From Ziziphus jujuba (lineage: Eukaryota > Streptophyta > Magnoliopsida > Rosales > Rhamnaceae), in the NCBI RefSeq assembly GCF_031755915.1, contig NC_083386.1, forward strand, positions 12,896,001-12,960,000: 64,000 bases of DNA. Direction: 5' to 3'. The notes beneath the pieces were generated by a model. The model had not been told where the DNA came from. It did no database searches and was given only the letters and a program-made list of their open reading frames with translations. Shown in pieces: positions 25,080 to 36,899 of the stretch (positions are counted from its first letter, which is position 1; each line of letters starts with the position of its first letter). A program made the translations under genes and the position numbers.

Positions 25080-25640
25080 ATTAGTTTATAGGTTGTAATT
25101 AGGAATCTTAATTATTTTTGTGTTTATTCTATAATGAGAAAAGTGTCAAATCAGTTTCCTAATTTGCCTTAATCATGTAATTAAATCACATTTCCTAATT
25201 TCAATTAGAGGAAGGTTGATAAGTCAAATTAAGATTAGGAAACTGGGTTTAATGTCAATTCTTATTTTAGAAAACTAGAAAATTCAGCCAGCCATAATTT
25301 ATGCTTAGTGGCAAAAAATTAGGCTTTATTTTTCTTTACTTTTATTTATACTTTGCCTATAAATAGGCACTCCTTTTAGTTGAATAAAACAGTTCAAGAA
25401 TTTTCAGCATAATTATGAGAGTTATTCTCTTGGTTCTCTAAGAACTATTGAACTTATCAAACTTTGCTTGTAGTTTTCAAACTCTAGACTTATCAATAGG
25501 TTTCCCATCCCCTATTGTGCCATCATTACTATACCAAAATTCTTAGTCACAGATTGATTAAGGGTTGAGGTTTCAATTAAAACCTGTTTTAGAACGGTAT
25601 ATACTTTATTTGATACAGGTTTATGAGCGAGTTGGCTTAA
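25080..25640 (+). repeat. Probable 3' LTR of the decayed gypsy element
   Basis: It lies directly downstream of the polyprotein in the same orientation. It has promoter-like architecture: a TATA box (gcctataaatagg, about 25356) and a short leader 'ttgaataaaacagttcaag'. Only one copy is present and the exact edges are uncertain. Confidence 0.45.
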
Positions 25641-26322
25641 GTTCATATCAATAACTTTTATCAGATATAGCTCAATACCATGTAAAGATTTGATATTATA
25701 ATATAATAATTGTGCAAAGCTCAGTGAATTGTATTTACACTTGACGTTAAATAAATAAATGGTCGTACATAGAAGATTACATCAGATTTGTTAAAAGTTA
25801 AGTGAAACATCAAGAAGCAAAAGATAATGTATACCCTAATAATATAAACTAATCTAGCCGAAGATGATTCCCACGGGTTTGTAAGGAACACTTATCTTTA
25901 CAATAGAACTAAAAAAATTAATATATTTAAGCGTATGGAAATGTGGAAAATATAAAACATGATTATTAGTTTTATTCTATTTTATTTTATGTGTAAGTAG
26001 TTATTATTTTTATTTAATTATCATATGAGAATGTAATGCAATCATATATTATTGTAATTATAATTATATGGTTTTAATATATATTTTGACGTATTATTAA
26101 TTAATAATTAAATTGTTTTAACATATTTGAAATAACTAGTTTAAATAAGTCAATTTATATAACCGAATTAATTTCTTATCTTAACATAAATGGACCATTT
26201 TAATAATGTGCTCAATAAACAAGTTATATGGATCATATCATATTACATATCTATTAAACAGGTCATTTTTCGATAAAGGGAATCAGACACGATTAATAAA
26301 TGTATAAGTAGTTTTATTCTAT
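25641..26322. other. AT-rich, nothing recognised
   Basis: Very AT-rich sequence without open frames or repeats that I could match elsewhere in the window. Confidence 0.4.
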
Positions 26323-26676
26323 CATTACAAGAAAAGCAATGACAGGAGACACAATTAATGCGTCGGGTAAAATAAAAGCCAATGCTTCATAAAGTATCAC
26401 TTGATATGGTATCGCTAAAATAACCAACAAAAAGCCCGACGCTTTAAAAAGTGTTGCCTACTTTGATATCTAATGACTTTTTTTAAAGAAAAGCCGAAAC
26501 ATTTTTTAAGAAAAGTCGACACTTTTATTATAAAAAAGCATCGTTAAATGTTTTGAAATAACGTACGCTTTTTTGAAAAAATGTCACTAAATGTACAAGA
26601 ATAACCGATGCTTTTTTAAAAAAAAAAATGTCGCTAAATGTAAATAAATAACCGATGATTATTCAAAAAGGCATCA
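26323..26676 (+). mobile_element. CACTA-like terminal fragment
   Basis: Starts cattacaagaaaagcaatgac, one base from the CACTACAAGAAAA terminus. It is followed by repeats of about 40 bp around 'aataaccgatgcttttt..aaaaatgtcgctaaatgta', as expected for subterminal repeats. It stops abruptly at about 26676 where LTR sequence begins. Confidence 0.5.
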
Positions 26677-26928
26677 TTAAATATGTAGATCCAATGGTTA
26701 AATGATCAAAATGCCCTTAAAATTCTTTTGACAATAACTTTCTAATTTCAACTCCGATTTTAGCGTACTACTAGTTTATGAACTCGTGTCAACGAGTATA
26801 TTTTTTTGGTAACTCAATCAACACAAAATCCTATCTAGAGCAAAAAGTCAAAATTTAATCCCGCTTGGTCAATGAGGGTCAAATTCGGTCAATGTAAAAA
26901 TTTTCGGTGTGCGGAATGGGGTATCACA
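26677..26928 (-). repeat. LTR copy 1, 5' part only
   Basis: Matches 29880-30129 closely. Its minus-strand start is TGTGATACCCCATTCC. It is truncated where it meets the CACTA-like fragment. Confidence 0.8.
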
Positions 26929-27147
26929 ATCTACCCCCCTCAAAAAAAAAATTTCGTCCTCGAAATTAAAAAGGTACAGCCAAGAGCAGAGTTAACAAGG
27001 GCTTATACCCCCCGATTTGCACTATTTGGTCACATTATCCCTTGATCGACTATAACCATATGGTGATGACTAACCTTTTGAGATACACCACCCCACACTT
27101 CCTAAGAGCTCCCAGGGATAATGGAACCAAGAGCTCTGATACCAATC
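26929..27147 (-). other. Mini internal region 1 with PPT and PBS
   Basis: Only 219 bp long. The plus-strand tract ctacccccctc near 26931-26941 is the purine tract GAGGGGGGTAG on the minus strand. The site GCTCTGATACCA at 27133-27144 is an exact complement of the initiator tRNA-Met primer-binding site TGGTATCAGAGC, separated by GAT from the LTR end. No protein is encoded. Confidence 0.85.
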
Positions 27148-30129
27148 TGTCAGGACCAGTCGAAGATCCCTCACCAGAACCATAGATAAGTCCTGATCCC
27201 AAGGAAACACCACCGGATCTTCCAATGGAAAATTCGACAGCATCTCCCCTAAAGGTGGAGCCTATCACAAAATTTACCTGCATCAAAATGCATTTCTATA
27301 TGCACCACCTTATTCCTCCCACCTTACTACAATAATTTCCACAAGTTGCAGCACTTCGATATCGAACTATATAAAAACATATACACGACAGAAGTGAACC
27401 TTACTACAATAATTTCCACAAGTTGCAGCACTTCGATATCGAACTATATAAAAACATATACACAACAGAAGTGAACCAATATAAAAACAAGCACTGCCAG
27501 AAATGGAGGTTAAAGAGAGAAACCTGCATACGGTCGCATAGCATCCCACCGTGCCACTGCTAACAAGCGTCCTGGCCATGGAGAGGGGTGGCTGCAGCCA
27601 ATATCAACTTGCCTACCCTCGTTTCGATAGCAACCATAAGACAAACCTATAAATCACATGCGTGCTAATCATACCCACCTGCGCGCTAATCATATCCACA
27701 TGCACGCTTATCATATCCATATATACAGAACACCGGTACGTGTATGGTGCCTCAAGAAAAGCACTAAATTTTATAGCATTATTAATAATGGTTTTGATAA
27801 AATTTTATAATAATATAATATAATACTATAAAATTTGAATTTTAATAAAATACATTTAAATTTATGAACTTTTATCAAATGCATAAAATTTCATATTCTC
27901 TCTTTAATCCATCATCACAAATTCATCAATTTACATAATCCATCTCCCCACCAGAAATCAAATTTATGAATAAATTAATTAATTAATGCATAAATATATC
28001 CTTTTCGAAATACTAAATTTTAAATAAATATTTTTCTCCAAACAATATAAAAAAAATTCATAAAAATTCATACATAACTAAAATCACATAATTGCATTAT
28101 TTATGCATCAAAATTTCAACATTTAAATCAACAATAAATTTAATAAATATTAAACCATAATTTCATAAAATTAATCTCTTACACAATAATTCAGTTCCAT
28201 AAATAAATAAGCACATAAACATATTTTCTTTATCACAGTAATTTAATAAAATTAATTTCTCGAACTTTCAAATCAATTCATACCAAATATCATTAGAACC
28301 ACATAAAATGTTATATATAAGTAAACAAATGAAAATACTTTTGTTATACGTCATAACCTCAACAGTAACATTAACAGTAATTTAACAACAATTGAAAACT
28401 ACAATTTTCTTAATTTCGAAGATATAAATTAAATGCTATACATAACTTTGGCACCATAATGTTAAATAACAATTTTATTTACGAATTAAGCACATGAATT
28501 CCCATAACACAATATATATATATACACATACATATGTATACAAAAGCATATATGTACATGCACATATAAATATCTTCAATGTATATATAGATATATATTC
28601 ATTCATACTTGTTCATATACACATACACATTCTTTCAGCAATTAAATAAATGTAAGCACTTGCTCATATACCCACAAAATATATGTGCATATAGAGATAT
28701 ATATATATATATATATATATCAACTAGCACATACCATGGGATGCACCAACACTTAAACACCCGCATATGTATACATGAATGAAACACATATATATTTACA
28801 AACATACACCTACATATGTATACATAAACATATATACACAAAACCCAATTGGCTTTAACTTAAAAGTTGGGGTTTTTCAATATCTTGAGGATTAATTTAA
28901 TTTAATCATTTCTTTGGCCTCTAACAATCATTAGAAACTTAGGTGTAATGACAATTGACTAAAGACTTGTTTAATTTCTGTCCAATTTCAACATAAACAT
29001 AACTTAGCTTCAACAATGGCAACTTCCTAAATACTTGACTATAATTCACATTCTAGCTACCAATTTGAAGCTTATGAAGAGAGCATCAAGAATATACCTT
29101 CAATTGGTTCAACCAACGCCGGAGGTGGTCGGAATCCCACCGGGCCTTATTGTCGAATTGGGTTTTGTCATACCTCCTAAACAAGCGAGTTTTAAGCCAA
29201 TCCAAGCTTGTAAATGGACTTAGAGGGTCCGAATTTGTGGGAAATGACCACCCATTCTATGCCATGCTCATTTGAAGATGGTGATCAGAAAATGCACCCC
29301 TCACCAGTTTTCATGGCTTTCCAACGAGTCTAGACTATTTCGTGGCGTGATAAACTTGGTTATGGTTTCCTGGGAGGATGGGTTTCAAGTTGGTATAAAC
29401 ATTTCTTAGTGGGTGTCGAAAATTCAAACGAAATTGGTGATAGAAATGGTTGTCTTGAACGAACGAGGGGTGGGTTGGGTTCTTTTTGTTTTCCTTGTAT
29501 TTTTTTAGTAATCAGGAGGAGATGATGAATAGAAGAGGGGAAAAGTCAAAATATCTCCAGTAAAAGAAATAATAATAATGGGTATATTACACTGGACACC
29601 CTCGAAGTTTTTCTTAATTACAACTAGATACCTTCATGAAGTTATAAAAATATAAGCACGAGGGTATCCGGTTGTAATAAAAGAAAACCTCGAAGGTGTG
29701 CAGTATAATATACCCTAATAAAAATTAAGAAAAAATAATAAAATAATAACATAATATAATATAGTAAAAATAATATAATGTGTATATATATATATAAATA
29801 TAAAGGTAGTTAATGGGTTTGTGGGTTTTAATTAACCCCAAAGAAATAATATTTTAATAACCCAAATTGTACAACACTTAAATATGTGGATCCAATCGTT
29901 AAATAATCAAAATGCCCTTAAAATTCTTTTGACAATAACTTTCTAATTTCAACTCCTATTTTAGCGTATTACTAGTTTATGAACTCGTGTCAACGAGTAC
30001 ATTTTCATGGTAACTCGGTCAACACAAAATCCTATCCAGAGCAAAAAGTCAAAATTTAACCCCGCTTGGTCAATGAGGCTCAAACTCGATCAACGTAAAA
30101 ATTTTCGGTGTGTGGAATGGGGTATCACA
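27148..30129 (-). repeat. LTR copy 2, complete, 2982 bp
   Basis: Minus-strand start TGTGATACC (30129) and end TCCTGACA (27148). It contains a tandem duplication of about 78 bp (27322-27477), AT-rich drifted sequence, TA/TACA microsatellites (28510-28860) and a segment at 29030-29500 with the GC-richer block of this LTR family. The open frames at 28635-28841 and 29035-29223 are incidental. Confidence 0.8.
28697..28721. repeat. (TA)n microsatellite
   Basis: About 12 TA units within LTR copy 2, in a longer purine-pyrimidine alternating stretch. Confidence 0.85.
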
Positions 30130-30345
30130 ATCTACCCCCCTCAAAAAAAATTTCATCCTCGAAATTAAAAGGATATAGCCAAGAGCAGAGTTAACAAGGG
30201 CTTATACCCCCGATTTGCACTATTTGGTCACATTATCCCTTGATTGGCTATAACCATATGGTGATGACTAACCTTTTGAGATACACCACCCCACACTTCC
30301 CAAGAGCTCCAAGGGATAACAGAACCTAGAGCTCTAATACCAACC
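30130..30345 (-). other. Mini internal region 2 with PPT and degraded PBS
   Basis: 216 bp, nearly identical to 26929-27147. The purine tract is at about 30131-30142. The primer site reads GCTCTAATACCA (30331-30342), one mismatch from the tRNA-Met complement. Confidence 0.85.
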
Positions 30346-31876
30346 TATCAGAATCCGTCTAAGATCCCTCACCGGAACCATAGACAAATCCTGATCCTAG
30401 GAAAACACCACCAGATCTTCCAATGGAAAATCCGGCAGCATCTCCCTTAAGGGTAGAGCTTATCACAAAATTTACCTACATGAAAATATCCATAAGTTGC
30501 AGCATTTCGATATCAAACTGTATAAAAACATATACACGACAGAAGTGAACTAATAAGAACAAAAATATGCCTTTAAAGGTTCATGTTCGGCCACAACAAC
30601 CACTTAATACCATACTACATGTTACTATCGTTTTACAGCATTCCAATACATAATGTAAACAGGGGAAAATAGGACAATATTTATAATTGTAATATTAATC
30701 ACAATAACACCATAACTTGCCCGTAGCCTTCCACACTTGCTCATAAGCTTATCCACTTGTCCGAAGGCTTACATAATTGCCGGAAAGTTTCTGTATAATA
30801 CCAATAATAATAATAGTAATAATAATAATAATAATAACAATAAATGATAACAATACCAATAAAAATAAAAATAATAATAATAATAATAATAATGATAATA
30901 AAAATAATAATAATAAGGAATAAAGAATTAATAATCATAATAACAATATTAATAACAATAATTATCACAAAATACCAATAATAAAATAGTAGCAACCATG
31001 ATAATTAATGGCAATAATAATAATAATAAATAATGATATTAATACTAAAAATAATCATAATAAATAATAATAATTATTATAGTAACAACAATAATAATAG
31101 AAATATTAATAACAATAAAAAAATAATAATATTAATCATCATAATAGAAATAATAATGTTATTAAAAGCAATTAAGCATAATATTAGAAAATCAGGATAT
31201 GAATAAATAAGATAATACAAGGTAAAATAATATTTTAAAACTAAAATCAGATTATAAAATATACACCGGCATCGGAGGTACGAAAGATACTCTAGTATGC
31301 TGCGTGATCCATGATTCTAGCTGTCACAGGTACTTTGCTACCAATACAGTCCGGGATGGTTGCCTAAATTGGCCGTCCGATTCCCTAGACTCGTAAGCAA
31401 AATAGTTATGAGGTTAGCTCTTCACGGACCATATCGAATCGTCACCCCATACGGTGTAATACATATATCTATATATATAAAGATATTTGATGCACATACT
31501 ATATACCAGTGGCGCCGACAGTACCCAGTGTCCCAAGTACCACTAGACAAGGAAGTTAAAGAGAGAAAGCAGCATACGGTCGTGTGGCATCTCACCACGC
31601 CGCTGCTAATAGGCGTCCTGGCCATGGAGGGGGGTGGCTATGGCCGATATCAACTGGCCTACCCTTGGTCTGATAGCAATCATAGGACAAACTCATAAAT
31701 CACCTGCATGCTAATCACACCCACTTGCACGCCAATCATATTCTCATGCGCGCTTATCGTATCCATATATACAGAACACCGGTACTTGTATGGTGTATCA
31801 AGAAAAACGCTAAATTTTATAGTATTATTAAAATAATGGTTTTTATAAAATTTTATAATAATATAATATAATACTA
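30346..31876 (-). repeat. LTR copy 3, 3' part only
   Basis: Begins with the diverged end TATCAGAATCC, then follows LTR copy 2 block by block ('caccggaaccatagac', 'gacagaagtgaac', the GC-rich module to about 31800, then 'ttttataataatataatataatactata'). A large AAT-rich microsatellite (30790-31180) is expanded inside. Homology stops at about 31876. Confidence 0.8.
30790..31180. repeat. Long (AAT/ATA)n microsatellite
   Basis: About 390 bp composed almost entirely of AAT, AATAAC and AATAATG units, absent at the same place in LTR copy 2. The minus-strand open frame 30741-30995 is an Ile/Phe run made by this repeat, not a gene. Confidence 0.9.
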
Positions 31877-32179
31877 TATGTTGTTGGTCCTCTTATATAT
31901 TGCATTCATTTTGCATTTTTTATACACAAAATTTTCAACTTTCTTGACCCTATATGTGTTTTAAAAACTACTACAGTGATTGTGGGATCTTTGCTTTGAA
32001 GTATATTAAATATAGAAGTAGCGATGAAGATCATTTATTCAAGAAGAATGATACTAATTGGTTTAGAAAGAAATATATGGTTTAAAAAAAATATATGCTG
32101 TGGAGTTGTATTTTAATAGATTTTCAATTTAGATATGATGGTTTTGACTTTGGCATCCAAATACATTATGGCACTCTAT
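31877..32179. other. AT-rich spacer, nothing recognised
   Basis: No open frame or repeat partner seen. Confidence 0.4.
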
Positions 32180-33490
32180 TTTTTTTAATTTTATAATCAA
32201 TTTGTGGTATTTTATGTTATTTTACACATCATGTATGACACCATAGAATTATACTTATCCATTTGCTCAATGCAATTTAAGGATTGATTAAAAAACAAAA
32301 GAAACAAAAATTAAGTCATTAACCAAAAAAATGTACAACCAAAATTACCAACGATCAATCAGTAATCAAGATAGATTCCATTGGCAATTTTTCCAAAGAG
32401 TTACATAAAGATTATATTATGAATGAAATCATAGAATTTGTGATTATATATTTATTCAAATCAACTTAACGAATGATAAAAAACATAAGAAAGAAAAAAC
32501 AAATTAACCCATTAACAAACAAAAAAGAAAATTTGTATTTTCAAAATTACGAATGGCCCATTGATAATACTGATGGCGTCTGTCGGTAATTTTTTTAGAG
32601 ATTAATATGCTTGTTGGAAAAATTACTGACGATACCCATTGGTATTACCGACAATCTCTTTGGTAATTTTTTATGTTAAGTTTTTTAATATAACACTTCA
32701 TATTTTATTACAATTATTTTTATATTATGCATGACACCATATAAAATTATGCTAATATATTATTGAATGCAGCTTAAGTAATGATTAAAAAAAAAAAACA
32801 AATTAATCCATTAATAAACAAAAAAAAAAAAATTGTACTACCAAAACTACCAATGGCTCATCAGTAATACCTATGGCACCTATAAGTAATTTTTCCAGAG
32901 ATTAACATGCTTGCTGGAAAACTTACCGACAGCACCCATCGGTATTACTGACAGTCCTTTTGGTAAATTTTTATGTTAGTTTTTTATTTATATATATATA
33001 TATAACAATCCATATTTTATTACAATTATTTTTTATATTATGTATGATACCATATAAATTGTACTAATACACCATTGAATGCAACTTAAGTAATAAAAAA
33101 AAGCATAAGAGAAAAAGAAAACAAACTAACCCATTAACAAACAAAACAAATTTGTGTTACCAAAATTACCAATGACTCGTCGGTCATACCGATGGCACAT
33201 GTCGGTAATTTTTTCAGAGATTAATATGCTTGCCGGAAAAATTGTTGATGGCCATTGGTATTCCCAATAAGCTTTTCGGTAATTTTTTTATGTTAATACT
33301 TCATATATTATTACAATTATTTTTATATTATGTATGATACCATAGATATTGTACTAGTACATTATTTAATGCAACTTAAATTATGATAAAAATCATAAGA
33401 AAAAAAAAACAAATTAACCCATTAACCAAAAAATATTATGTAATCAAAATTACCAATGACCTGTCTATAATCCCAATAAAAATGGCAATT
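32180..33490. repeat. Irregular tandem repeat B (units about 200-320 bp)
   Basis: Four to five diverged units share, in order, 'atgtatgacaccata', a homo-A stretch, 'cccattaacaaacaaa', 'aaaattaccaatg', 'cgatggcac.tgtcggtaatttttt.agagattaa.atgcttg', and 'ccgacag..cttttggtaatttt'. The anchor 'ggtaatttttycagagattaayatgc' recurs near 32382, 32584, 32884, 33206 and, degenerate, 33478. Short inverted elements around TCGGTAAT suggest origin from DNA-transposon subterminal sequence. A detached copy lies at 50407-50520. Confidence 0.75.
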
Positions 33491-34059
33491 TTCCTTGCAT
33501 TCCACATCCTTGTAATGAATCTCTAATTAAATGGGGAATCGGGGTATCGGGGTGGGAACAGGGCAAAAACCTTATACATAAGTCGGGGTCGGGATGAAGA
33601 CAAGGCAAAAACCTTAGACCTAACTCCTATTTATTCCCTCTATACATACAAAAGCAGTTGACACCTGCATTTCTTTGAACAACAGCTTGGCTTTTCGTGT
33701 CGTCTTGGAAGTCTCAACAGTCAGTAGATTTTGTTCGAATGGGCACAATAACCAACATAATCGGAACCTACTGAATGTTATTATAGAGCAGGGAAAAAAA
33801 AAAAAAAAATCTTAAATCGGAACCTTAATTACTTTTCAACAGGCAAACAATATCATCTTTTTGCTACATACAGACTGAGAAATTGGCCACCATTAATTCT
33901 GAATTTTACCCAAATCTTGAGGTACTAATTATTCTGGAAATGAACCCAATTATTTCCCCATAATTAGAAAGTTAGTTTTCCAAACTCCTCATCCAGTGTA
34001 TCTGCTATGTTGCGCTTCCTTATGGAACGTTTCAATCTTTCACCACGGCTTTTAACTAT
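33491..34059. other. No recognised gene
   Basis: Contains a direct repeat 'caggcaaaaacctta' / 'aaggcaaaaacctta' in a G-rich context (33540-33625) and an A-run near 33795. It probably includes the 3' flank of the RopGEF fragment. The left end of the Mutator-like element that ends at 36870 was looked for here and not found. Confidence 0.4.
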
Positions 34060-35165
34060 TTAGTTGCGAGGATAGGATGCTGGTAATGTAATTGGAGAGG
34101 CACAAGAAGTGTGTTGAATTGAGAAAGGGCTTGGTGATCTCTGCTTTCGTCTAGGAAGAGTACCGCCAAATCTTCCCTGGTCATATAAAGATATAGATTC
34201 TGAAGCAGAGTGTTGTTTTGTGGCATCATCTATATACAGGAGATCATCAATCCTTGCCATTATATTGAAGGCTAAGCTTTCCATCACGTTAGAATAGCTT
34301 TCAAAGATTGACTGTCCCACATCCTACAGCAAAAAGGAAATTAGTGAATTTTAGTTTTGCTTTCCAGTTTTACCCTTTGTTAATATCATCAAATTATTCA
34401 TAGTTCCAGCTTCCATGTTTCTTGAAAGTTGAAATGCAATGAGAATAAATATTGTTGAATGAAGAGGGGTTTAGGAAAACTAATGCTTGAATATTTTCCC
34501 ATTATGTATAAATGACTGAAAATTTTCAAAGGCATAAATATACCTTGTTATACTGAATCTTGCTCATATCCAGAGTAGTTCGTGGGAGGCCAGGGAACCA
34601 CATCTTTAAATTTTGTAAGAGGGTCTCCAGCCGATATGCAAGAAGCTTATTTCTATGCATGTTACCGGCAAAACCTTTGACCTTTCCAATTCAGGATGAG
34701 TTTCGAGACTTTTCATCAACTGAAACGCCGTTTCAGGTTCTTTTGCCTTCAAATGTGCACAGAAGCCTCAATCCTGTTTAGTATTTCTAGGGTGGTGTAT
34801 TCTGATAAGAAGTCTAAATAATCAAGAAAACACTCTGGGGAGAACATATCTGCTGTCATGTAACGATATATGATCTCACCTAAACAATCTTTTCCACTCT
34901 GAGAAAGATTGGCAGGCAATGCCAACATATATTAGGATAATGAAGAGTAGAATGACCAGAAAATTGAAGAGAATAAAAAGTTGCAATAGCAATTTGATTT
35001 GATTCTCTAGTCATACATAGAATATATAATAAAGTTGGTTCACATACCTTAGGCAAGCTCTGTAAGTAAGCATTTGGGATTTCCATCTCAGCCAGAACGC
35101 TACTATTGATCGCCATGGTAGCCTTAAGGATCTGATTCATGCATTCTCTACATTGTTGCAATCTC
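34060..35165 (-). pseudogene. RopGEF (PRONE-domain) gene, three 3' exons, broken
   Basis: PRONE proteins activate plant Rho-type (ROP) GTPases at the plasma membrane. Three exons are visible on the minus strand: 35165-35048 ([19 protein letters not shown], then [15 protein letters not shown]), 34898-34544 ([18 protein letters not shown], then TLEILNRIEASVHI, then KMWFPGLPRTTLDMSKIQYNK) and 34323-34060 (DVGQSIFESYSNVMESLAFN, a Ser-rich tail with SPSPFSIQHT). Splice sites are plausible and phases agree. In the middle exon a TGA follows HI, and a frameshift and further stops follow before the frame recovers at LLAYRLE. The N-terminal half of PRONE is absent upstream. It is a dead 3' fragment, probably carried by the Mutator-like element ending at 36870. 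Confidence 0.85.
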
Positions 35166-36062
35166 TTTCTCCCATCATCATATTAGAGAACTGGCAGCAA
35201 TTAGAGAACCTCAAACACCACATGCTTTAAATGTTAATGGTCAATGGTAAACAGCAAACCACAGTTTTACCTAAACCTTACGTAGATCTAACAATTGCAC
35301 TAATGTGGAGCAATATTACAAATAGAATATATGAATGTTAATATGTATATGAGCAATTGCAGAACCTAATTTTATGTCAAATATGGTTTGACGAAAGAAC
35401 CATATGATAGAGAGTTAAATCATAGTTTGCAATGATTTGTTTGTCGTGCTTCACTTTTGGCAGAAAGCTTGATACCTAAATGTAGTCTTGGTGTATTCAA
35501 AGAATTAAGCCAATTCAGATTGATACTTATAGATGCAAATAGCACAAGTAACATAAAAGCATCAGTTAAAAATCCAAGATCATAGTCTGATTGTTTTAGA
35601 TCTTTATGTAGTTCATGGTTTATGGATTAGCATCATACTTTTGCGTAGTATCAATTGACCTTAAGATTTCAATTGCAGCAACCAGCTCTATGAACTCTAT
35701 ATTTGTGTCAATTAATCATTTATTTGCAGATTAAAAAGGCTTAATCATTTTTGTAGATAATTAATTTGGATTAGTTTAAAAAATACAAGAAAAAAATTAC
35801 CCAAAGCAAACAGAGCAAAAATAATTTTATATTTCTCTGATATTTCTTTAAAAGAGTTAAAACATTGTGACGTTTTTGAAATGATTGAATATCATAGTAT
35901 GATAGTTTCTCGCTCATGGTATTATTTGAAACCTTTAAGCATGATTTCCAAAGTAACGGTGTAGTAAAAGACCATTTTCGTTTCATTTCCAAAAACTGTA
36001 AGTTATCTTGTCGAAGGGACGACAAAGAACCAATCCACTCATACTGCCATGGGTGAAAGTCA
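35166..36062 (-). other. Spacer with an unrecognised minus-strand open frame
   Basis: Mostly AT-rich. The open frame 35771-36160 on the minus strand includes an exon-like, codon-balanced stretch (LDFHPWQYEWIGSLSSLRQ, then LEMKRKWSFTTPLLWKSC) that may be another captured exon. I do not recognise its family, and its C-terminal part looks non-coding. Confidence 0.35.
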
Positions 36063-36870
36063 AGTAATTTTCTCTTCATTTGTATAAGCAAAACCATTAT
36101 ATAATTTCCACCACACACATGCAACCCAATAAAACATGTCAACAAACAGTTCAAATGCATATGATTTTGGCCCCAAATAATAAAACCAGAAAAATAATAG
36201 GGTTCTAAAAATTCGATCAGTAATCAATAATTACTATATCCCATCTGTAAGATCCATTAACTTAATATTTTCAATGTACTAATCAATAAAATTTCTCATA
36301 CAGCTAATAAAAACAAAAATAAAAGCAGACCTAGAAGACCGAATAGAACAAAAAGTAAAAGAAGATTTGAGAGGCTGAATGATCATCGTCACCTGATGAG
36401 GTTGTTGTTTTAGTTGTCTTAGTGAGTCAATGAGAAGCAGAGAATGGGAAGAGTGGTGAGACGAAGAAGAAGAGGAGGAGGAGGAGGAGGAAGGAGCAAG
36501 GAGTTTTTTTGTAGGCCTGTTTACCGACTAAGTAGACACCGAAGGTGGCGACTTCGAGGCCAAGATAGGGAAGGCATGGCGGAGCTGATTACTAAGTTTC
36601 GGATGCTTCCTCCACTCGTCCATCCTCCTGAAGAACTCTCCAGTTGTCCCAAGCCACTTCGCCATTCTCCCTCAGTTTCTCTTCCTCTTCTTCTTCGTGC
36701 TCCATTCAGGGGAAAAATGGAATAGATTTTCGTCTTGATTTTTCTTTTTGATTTTTGAAAAAAGGTAATTTGGGAATATTTGAAAATAGGAGGATAAAAC
36801 AAAAAGATTGAGACGGGAGGGGTAGTTTACATTAAGGCCTTTCAAACAGGGGTATTGGGCCAAATTCTCC
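36063..36870 (-). mobile_element. Right arm of a Mutator-like element (first copy)
   Basis: About 800 bp are similar to 52762-53535, both ending in the same outward terminus (plus strand ..ggtattgggccaaattctcc at 36870). Read inward on the minus strand, the terminus is GGAGAATTTGGCCCAATACC, like the inverted repeats of the element 38851-53535. The matching left end for this copy was not found. The arm contains the complex I B12-like fragment. Confidence 0.7.
36393..36665 (-). pseudogene. Complex I B12 (NDUFB3)-like subunit, exon 1, frameshifted
   Basis: From ATG at 36665 the frame reads MAKWLGTTGEFFRRMDEWRK and HPKLSNQLRHA, as in the short plant B12-type accessory subunit of mitochondrial NADH dehydrogenase. 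After HAFP the frame runs into a TAG. In another frame the expected membrane segment continues (GLEVATFGVYLVGKQAYKK), so one small deletion broke it. A Ser/His-rich tail and a CAG|GTGACG donor end the exon at 36393. The family is about 70-75 residues with one membrane segment. The copy at 53090-53330 is broken differently, so neither derives from the other's lesion. Confidence 0.75.
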
Positions 36871-36899
36871 ACTACGAAATCTTCCATAGTTTCAGAGTG

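Larger units (their letters stand above)
26677..31876 (-). mobile_element. Giant-LTR, mini-internal retroelement array (LTR-int-LTR-int-LTR)
   Basis: On the minus strand three LTR copies alternate with two internal regions of only 219 and 216 bp. LTR copy 1 (26677-26928) is truncated, copy 2 (27148-30129, 2982 bp) is complete, and copy 3 (30346-about 31876) is truncated. Each internal region carries a primer-binding site next to one LTR and a purine tract next to the other, with no coding sequence between. LTR ends are TGTGATACCCC and TCCTGACA, related to the TGTAACACCCC family at 16627. It is therefore a non-autonomous, tandemly arranged LTR element. Confidence 0.85.

Noticed and set aside
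28635..30995. Ile/Tyr/Cys-rich small open frames as possible membrane peptides
   Set aside because: They coincide with TA, TACA and AAT microsatellites.
30790..31180. CRISPR-like regular array
   Set aside because: It is a simple trinucleotide microsatellite without spacers; the window is eukaryotic.
33900..33990. Possible left end of the first Mutator-like element ('ggaaatgaacccaattatttcccc')
   Set aside because: Similarity to the terminal repeat is short and gapped, and no 9-bp match to the right flank actacgaaa was found.
36444..36725. Plus-strand Arg/Gly-rich open frame
   Set aside because: It is antisense to the Ser/His-rich tail of the complex I B12-like fragment, which has clear homology.
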